The notes under the pieces are model-generated. The model ran no database searches. It was not told where the DNA came from and was given only the letters and a program-made list of their open reading frames with translations. Both the position numbers and the translations under genes were made by a program. DNA of 6,147 nucleotides from positions 1 through 6,147 of the forward strand of contig CAMFKC010000160.1 in NCBI GenBank assembly GCA_945956975.1, in the 5' to 3' direction. Positions 1 to 3,888 of the stretch are shown in pieces (within the stretch, counting starts at the first letter, position 1; every line of letters starts with the position of its first letter). The stretch comes from an uncultured Methylocystaceae bacterium. GTDB taxonomy: Bacteria > Pseudomonadota > Alphaproteobacteria > Rhizobiales > Beijerinckiaceae.

Positions 1-1619
1 GCCTTGGGCGCCGCCTTGCGCTTGGCCGCTGGCGCCTTGGCGGGATCCTTCGCTTTCGCAGTTTGCGTGCTGGACGCTTCTGCGGCCTTGAGCGGCAGGA
101 CGTCGGCGGCCGGCGCGGCAAGTCCGTAGGCCGCCTCCAGCGCTTCGAGTTCCTGCGGCAGCATGTCGGCAAGGCTGCGCAATTCCGGGAGAACATTGGC
201 GCCGGCGATCAGCCCGAAGTCGAGCTGGTCGCGATAGCCCTGCACGGTGATGTTGAGCGCAAGGCCGTGCGCGGCAATCGACACCGGAAAGATGTGCTGC
301 AATTCGGCGCCGGCGACGTAGAGCGACTTGCGCGATCCCGGCACGTTGGAAATCGTCACGTTGGCCGGCGTCGGCATCACGTCGGCGAGGTTGGTGCGCG
401 AATAGAGCAGCGACAGGATCTGGATGAAGATCGGCGCGCCGAGCGCGGAGAATTGCGTCAGCTTCGGCACGATCGGCTTGAAGGGATCGGCCATGCCCTT
501 CGATTTCTTGGATTCCTCGATAATCTTGGTCAACCGCTCCTTCGGATCGGCAATGTCGCTCGCCAGCGAACAGATCATGCCGAACACCTGGTTGTTGGCC
601 TCGCTGTTGCCCGCCTCGCGCAGCGAGATCGGCACGGCCGCGCGCAGCGGGCGATCGGGGAGCGCCTTCACTTTTTCGAGATAGCGGCGCAGCATGCCTG
701 ACGACAGCGCCATCACGACATCGTTGAGCTTGCCGCCGGACGCCGCCGCCACCGCCTTGCAGCGCGACATGGAGACGGACACGGCGGCGAAGCTGCGCTC
801 CGACGAGACGGTCCGGTTCAACGGCGTCGAAGGCGCGATCGAATCCTTCAGCCCCTGCACGCCGCCTTCGTTGAGCTTGGCGGCGATGGCGCCGACCGCC
901 TTGGCCATTTCCGGAAGCCCCTTCATGAACTCGAAGGGCTGGCGGATCTGACGAATGAAGCCGTCCATCAGGATGGAGCCGAGATCCTGCCTTTTGCCGG
1001 CCAGAATGTCCGGCAGCTTGCCTTCCGCGGTCAGGCCCAGAGGCTGCGCCCACAGGCTCGCGTAGCTGTTGAAGAGTTCGCCCAGCGCGTCGTTCTTTTT
1101 CGCATCGGCCTTCTTCGGCTCAGTCTGCGAGATATTGCCGTCGCCGTAGACGATCTCGGTCAATGCGGCGCCGGCGCCGCCGTCGATCAGCGCATGATGC
1201 ATCTTGGAATAGAGGCCGACCTCGTTGTTGGCCATGCCCTCGAACACGTAGAACTCCCACAAGGGGCGCGCGCGGTTCAGCAGCTTGGCGTGCATCCAGC
1301 CGACGATCCGCTCCAGCGTCGCGCGATCGTGCGGCGCGGCAAGGGATGCGCGGAAGATGTGGCGGTCGATGTCGAACTGGTCGTCTTCCACCCAGCTCGG
1401 ATTGTCGATGTCGAGCGGCGTGCGCTCGAGCTTCCAGCGCAGCACGGGCGCAAGATGCATGCGCTCCTGGATCTGCGCCTTGAACTCCTCGAAGAAATTG
1501 CCCTTGTAGCCCTCAGGCAGCTTGAAGATCGCCATGGAGCCGACATGCATCGGCGTCTCCGGCGTTTCGAGATAGAGGAACGAGCCGTCGACCGACGACA
1601 GTTTCACGCCTGCGCTCAT
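1..1619 (-). CDS. Wax ester synthase / diacylglycerol acyltransferase (WS/DGAT), 3' end outside window
   Basis: Membrane-associated or cytosolic acyltransferase family that transfers an acyl group from acyl-CoA to a fatty alcohol or diacylglycerol, making storage wax ester or triacylglycerol. I translated 539 codons without a stop before the left edge. The N-terminus has the family pattern SSVDGSFLYLE (8-18) and PMHVG (23-27). PLWEF is at 119-123. The catalytic HHxxxDG motif is complete as HHALIDG at 141-147, with His142 the expected general base. LNDVVMA (299-305) and the C-terminal NVTISNVPGS block (420-429) are also typical. The catalytic fold seems to end near residue 500. After it comes a Lys/Ala/Pro-rich tail (501 to at least 539) that continues out of the window. 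The ATG at 1619 is preceded by a good ribosome binding site. The gene lies 62 bp after the hydrolase on the same strand, probably co-transcribed. Family assignment is secure; the acceptor is not known. Confidence 0.93.
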   Translation of the reverse strand, partial: MSAGVKLSSVDGSFLYLETPETPMHVGSMAIFKLPEGYKGNFFEEFKAQIQERMHLAPVLRWKLERTPLDIDNPSWVEDDQFDIDRHIFRASLAAPHDRATLERIVGWMHAKLLNRARPLWEFYVFEGMANNEVGLYSKMHHALIDGGAGAALTEIVYGDGNISQTEPKKADAKKNDALGELFNSYASLWAQPLGLTAEGKLPDILAGKRQDLGSILMDGFIRQIRQPFEFMKGLPEMAKAVGAIAAKLNEGGVQGLKDSIAPSTPLNRTVSSERSFAAVSVSMSRCKAVAAASGGKLNDVVMALSSGMLRRYLEKVKALPDRPLRAAVPISLREAGNSEANNQVFGMICSLASDIADPKERLTKIIEESKKSKGMADPFKPIVPKLTQFSALGAPIFIQILSLLYSRTNLADVMPTPANVTISNVPGSRKSLYVAGAELQHIFPVSIAAHGLALNITVQGYRDQLDFGLIAGANVLPELRSLADMLPQELEALEAAYGLAAPAADVLPLKAAEASSTQTAKAKDPAKAPAAKRKAAPK

Positions 1620-1624
1620 CTGCG

Positions 1625-1633
1625 CTCTCCCTT
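1625..1633 (-). promoter_or_regulatory. Ribosome binding site of the WS/DGAT gene
   Basis: Read on the minus strand this is AAGGGAGAG, with the GGGAG core 7 nt before the ATG at 1619. It supports that start. The rest of the 62-bp gap to the hydrolase stop has only a 5-bp GCTCC/GGAGC hairpin without a T-tract, so I see no terminator separating the two genes. Confidence 0.7.
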
Positions 1634-1681
1634 GTTGCCTTAGCTCCTTTGGCGGAGCGATCTCTTGCCGGTTCCCCGGAT

Positions 1682-2479
1682 CTATTTCGGTTCGCGCTGG
1701 AAATAGGCGAGAGCGAAAGGCCCACCGCGGCGGAAGGGCGCGAACGCTCCTTCCTGCTGCGCGAGCCTGTCTGCAATCGCCCACAGGGCCGCGGGATGTC
1801 CGCCAAGCCCCAGATGGCTCGCAAAGGCGATCTCGATGTTCTCGGTGTGGTCGTTCTCGCGTGTCAGCGAGGTCTTCCAGTGCACCACGCCGTCGTAGCG
1901 CGAATAGATCGAGGAGGTCGGCAAGCCGAGGTCGCCGCCGAGCGCGCGCAAATCGCCGGGCCGCGCATCCGTCGGCTTTTCACCGGTCACTTCCTCGTAG
2001 AGCTTGCGGGCGTTGGTGGCGGAAATGTCGCCGGCGAACGGGCTGCCGAGCGTGATCACGCTGCGAACCGCATCCGGCATCGAGAGCGCGAGATCGCGCG
2101 CGAAAACGCCGCCGAGGCTCCATCCGACCAGCGAGATCTTGTGGCCCGCCTGTTCGTGCAGGCGCGCGAGCCGCGTGCGCAGCGTTTCCCGCATCCGATA
2201 GAAGCCGCCGGTGTTGCGGCCGAGTTCCCACCCGACGGCGTTGTAGCCCTGCATGCGCAGGAAGGCGCGCAGCAGGCGCGTCGAGGCGTCGCTCGCCATG
2301 AAACCGGGCAGCACCAGAACGGTGTGCCCATCCCCGCGCGGCGCGGCCAGAAGCAGCGGCGCGAACGCCATCGATGCGCCGAACTCCTGCCACGCGCGCA
2401 TTTCCGAAAGCGCGAGGAACAGCGAAGGCGGCCGCAGCGCCGCGTCTGCGGTCCGGCCGCCGGCGCCTACCTGATCCAT
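1682..2479 (-). CDS. Alpha/beta hydrolase (lipase/esterase-like)
   Basis: A 265-residue alpha/beta-hydrolase, probably acting on an ester or acyl bond; the substrate cannot be read from sequence. The oxyanion-region strand VLVLPGF is at 54-60. The nucleophile elbow is GWSLGG (119-124) with Ser121. LGSPF (144-148) follows. The likely acid is Asp196 in SRYDGVV, and the likely base His222 in SHLGLGGHP (His228 is a less likely alternative). There is no signal peptide or clear membrane segment, so it is probably cytoplasmic. Convincing family-like sequence begins near residue 16 (RPPSLFLALSE). The start is doubtful. The ATG at 2479 is the most upstream in-frame start, since an in-frame TGA sits at 2498-2500, yet it has no well-placed Shine-Dalgarno. 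A good one 14 nt further up serves an ATG in another frame. Met27 (2401) is a fallback start. It is followed by the WS/DGAT gene on the same strand, which suggests a role in making or remodelling neutral lipid (inference). Confidence 0.85.
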   Translation of the reverse strand: MDQVGAGGRTADAALRPPSLFLALSEMRAWQEFGASMAFAPLLLAAPRGDGHTVLVLPGFMASDASTRLLRAFLRMQGYNAVGWELGRNTGGFYRMRETLRTRLARLHEQAGHKISLVGWSLGGVFARDLALSMPDAVRSVITLGSPFAGDISATNARKLYEEVTGEKPTDARPGDLRALGGDLGLPTSSIYSRYDGVVHWKTSLTRENDHTENIEIAFASHLGLGGHPAALWAIADRLAQQEGAFAPFRRGGPFALAYFQREPK

Positions 2480-2493
2480 GCAGGTGCACTCAT
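2467..2493 (-). other. Eight-codon mini-ORF overlapping the hydrolase start
   Basis: The ATG at 2493 encodes MSAPAWIR and then TAG at 2467-2469. It has the best-placed ribosome binding site of the region (GGGGAG, 7-nt spacer). The hydrolase ATG at 2479 lies inside it in another frame, offset by 14 nt. It may be a translational coupler, or the true original start of the hydrolase disconnected by an indel or a sequence error. It may also be chance. Confidence 0.35.
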
Positions 2494-2500
2494 CGTTTCA

Positions 2501-2506
2501 CTCCCC
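2501..2506 (-). promoter_or_regulatory. Shine-Dalgarno GGGGAG upstream of the hydrolase
   Basis: On the minus strand, GGGGAG is followed by a 7-nt spacer and the ATG at 2493. From the annotated hydrolase ATG at 2479 it is 21 nt away, too far for ordinary direct initiation. It therefore bears directly on which start is used. Confidence 0.55.
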
Positions 2507-2536
2507 GCGGGTCGCTGGGGCTTCTGTCGGCCTCTA

Positions 2537-2548
2537 GCGAACCTTCGC
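2537..2548. repeat. Short palindrome GCGAA-CC-TTCGC
   Basis: Perfect 5-bp arms with a 2-bp centre, in the divergent intergenic region just downstream of the proposed minus-strand -10. It could be a small operator half of the region, but a 5-bp palindrome is not rare in GC-rich DNA. Confidence 0.25.
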
Positions 2549-2554
2549 CATGAG

Positions 2555-2583
2555 AGATTAGCCACACCCAAAATCTGTGGCAA
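2555..2583 (-). promoter_or_regulatory. Candidate sigma-70-type promoter for hydrolase and WS/DGAT
   Basis: On the minus strand TTGCCA (2583-2578, five of six to TTGACA) is followed by a 17-bp spacer and TAATCT (2560-2555, a weak -10). The spacing is ideal. The site leaves a leader of roughly 55 nt before the GGGGAG and ATG at 2493. The local AT-richness contrasts with the surrounding coding DNA. I found no comparable plus-strand promoter for the oxidoreductase, although one must lie in or near this region. Confidence 0.35.
2561..2581. promoter_or_regulatory. Inverted repeat GCCACA-N9-TGTGGC, possible operator
   Basis: Perfect 6-bp arms (2561-2566 and 2576-2581) separated by an AT-rich 9-bp centre. 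The 21-bp span is typical of a dimeric repressor or activator site. It fills the spacer and overlaps the -35 of the candidate minus-strand promoter, and lies about 35 bp before the plus-strand oxidoreductase start. One bound protein could therefore control both directions. No regulator gene is in the window, and the binding protein is unknown. Confidence 0.4.
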
Positions 2584-2605
2584 CATAGGAAAAACGCTGG
2601 CTTGC

Positions 2606-2611
2606 GGGAGG
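2606..2611 (+). promoter_or_regulatory. Ribosome binding site deciding the oxidoreductase start
   Basis: GGGAGG ends 5 nt before the ATG at 2617. It therefore favours that ATG over the in-frame TTG at 2602, which lies upstream of the site itself. Confidence 0.75.
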
Positions 2612-2616
2612 ACGGC

Positions 2617-3789
2617 ATGAAGGGTGCGCGTGAATTCGATGTGGTGGTCTATGGCGCAAGCGGCTTCACGGGCCGGCTGGTCGCCGAATATCTGGCCGGG
2701 CGCAAGGGCGCGCCGGTCAAATGGGCGATGGCCGGCCGCGACGCGGCCAAGCTCGCCACCGTGCGCGATGAGATCGGCGCGCCTGCAAACATCCCGTTGA
2801 TCGTCGCGGACGCCTCCAACCCGCAATCGCTGCACGACATGGCGAAGCGCACGCGCGTCGTGCTGACGACGGTGGGCCCCTACCAGCTCTATGGCGCCGA
2901 ACTCGTCGCCGCCTGCGTGGCCGAAGGAGCCGACTACGCCGACCTTTGCGGCGAGCCGGCCTGGATGCGCCAGATGATCGATGCGCATGATGCTGAGGCC
3001 AGGAAGACCGGCGCGCGCATCGTCTTCTCCTGCGGCTTCGACTCCATCCCCTTCGATCTGGGCGTGCTGTTCCTGCAGGCGGAAGCCAAAAAGCGTTTCG
3101 GCGCGCCCTTCGCCCGCGTAAAGGGCCGTGTGCGCAAGATGCGCGGCACATTCTCTGGCGGCACGGCTGCGAGCCTCAAGGCGACGATGGCCGCCGCTGC
3201 GAAAGACCCGAATGTCGTGACGCTGCTGAAGGACCCGTTCTCGCTCACGCCCGGTTTTTCTGGCCCGAAGCAGCCGAGCGGCATGAAACCGGAATACGAC
3301 GAGGATTTCGGCGCCTGGATGGCGCCCTTCGTGATGGCGGCGATCAACACCCGCAACGTCCACCGCACCAATGCCCTGACCGGCTTCTCGTTCGGCAAGG
3401 ACTTCGTCTACGACGAGATGGTAATGACCGGCCCCGGCGAGAAAGGCGAGCAGATCGCCAGGGGCATGGCGGCCGCCGGCTCCGGCATGGAGGGCGACAA
3501 GGGCCCGAAGCCCGGCGAAGGTCCGAGCAAGGAAGAACGCGAGAACGGCTTTTACGATGTGGTCTTTCTCGGCGTCGACTCCGATGGCCGGAAACTCGCC
3601 GCCAGCGTGAAGGGCGACAAGGACCCCGGCTACGGCTCGACATCCAAGATGATCGCGGAAACCGCGCTGGCGCTGGCCGAAGACGACAAGATCGCCGGCG
3701 GCGTCTGGACGCCGGGCGCGGCGATCGGCCTGCCGCTCGCCGAACGCCTGCAGAAGAACGCCGGGATCGTCTTCGCGATCGAAGGCTGA
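2617..3789 (+). CDS. Saccharopine-dehydrogenase-like / trans-acting enoyl reductase family oxidoreductase
   Basis: A 390-residue NAD(P)-dependent oxidoreductase of the family that includes SCCPDH and the mycobacterial trans-acting enoyl reductases of complex lipid synthesis. It is unlikely to be a true lysine-pathway saccharopine dehydrogenase. The N-terminal Rossmann motif GASGFTG is at 13-19. AGRD at 39-42 ends the second strand, and Arg41 there suggests NADPH preference. Family signatures follow: TTVGPYQLYG (84-93), YADLCGE (107-113), CGFDSIPFDLG (139-149), GTFSGGTAAS (177-186), KGPKPGEGPS (295-304), GDKDPGYGST (333-342) and GGVWTPGAA (361-369). The protein looks complete and unbroken. The start is set by GGGAGG 5 nt upstream. 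It diverges from the hydrolase/WS-DGAT pair and precedes the P450 by 99 bp. A role in reducing an unsaturated or oxidised lipid intermediate fits the context but is inference; family members are often annotated without a tested substrate. Confidence 0.88.
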   Translation: MKGAREFDVVVYGASGFTGRLVAEYLAGRKGAPVKWAMAGRDAAKLATVRDEIGAPANIPLIVADASNPQSLHDMAKRTRVVLTTVGPYQLYGAELVAACVAEGADYADLCGEPAWMRQMIDAHDAEARKTGARIVFSCGFDSIPFDLGVLFLQAEAKKRFGAPFARVKGRVRKMRGTFSGGTAASLKATMAAAAKDPNVVTLLKDPFSLTPGFSGPKQPSGMKPEYDEDFGAWMAPFVMAAINTRNVHRTNALTGFSFGKDFVYDEMVMTGPGEKGEQIARGMAAAGSGMEGDKGPKPGEGPSKEERENGFYDVVFLGVDSDGRKLAASVKGDKDPGYGSTSKMIAETALALAEDDKIAGGVWTPGAAIGLPLAERLQKNAGIVFAIEG

Positions 3790-3797
3790 GGCCTGAA

Positions 3798-3828
3798 GCG
3801 TCGCGGTGGCCTTTTCCCGCCGCGATGC
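3798..3828 (+). terminator. Stem-loop just after the oxidoreductase gene
   Basis: GCGTCGCGG (3798-3806) pairs with CCGCGATGC (3820-3828): nine pairs including one G-T wobble, with a 13-nt loop. It begins 8 nt after the stop codon. No T-tract follows, so it is not a classical intrinsic terminator. It may be a transcript-end stabiliser or a weak terminator. Confidence 0.4.
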
Positions 3829-3848
3829 TAGTCTCCAGAACAGACCAA

Positions 3849-3873
3849 GGGCCCGGCAAGCGGCCCGGTTTTT
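3849..3873 (+). terminator. Hairpin with T-tract directly before the P450 gene
   Basis: GGGCC (3849-3853) pairs with GGCCC (3862-3866) across an 8-nt loop, and a TTTTT run is at 3869-3873. The stem is short but all G:C. The T-tract ends only 3 nt before the P450 ribosome binding site. It may terminate transcripts from the oxidoreductase gene. If the P450 promoter lies upstream of it, it could act as an attenuator. Confidence 0.45.
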
Positions 3874-3876
3874 CAT

Positions 3877-3881
3877 GAGGA
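3877..3881 (+). promoter_or_regulatory. Ribosome binding site of the P450 fusion
   Basis: GAGGA sits 7 nt before the ATG at 3889. An in-frame ATG at 3883 would have only 1 nt of spacing, so 3889 is the preferred start. Confidence 0.7.
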
Positions 3882-3888
3882 AATGAGA

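Noticed and set aside
63..1643. Several plus-strand open frames in the left 1.6 kb
   Set aside because: The minus strand encodes a continuous WS/DGAT with all family motifs over this whole stretch. The plus frames are compositional shadows.
1643..1658. Small GCTCC/GGAGC hairpin between hydrolase and WS/DGAT
   Set aside because: Only 5 bp and no T-tract on the minus strand. It does not support a terminator or a split of the proposed operon.
2602..2616. TTG at 2602 as start of the oxidoreductase
   Set aside because: It would place the GGGAGG ribosome binding site inside the coding region and add five unconserved-looking residues. The ATG at 2617 has correct spacing.
1649..2620. 323-codon plus-strand open frame over the hydrolase
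   Set aside because: Antisense shadow of the hydrolase, which has an intact nucleophile elbow and triad candidates. The plus-strand translation is Arg/Ala-rich with no motif.
3875..3886. Mini-ORF ATG-AGG-AAA-TGA just before the P450 start
   Set aside because: No ribosome binding site precedes it and it overlaps the P450 Shine-Dalgarno itself. It is most likely a chance product of GAGGAAATGA.
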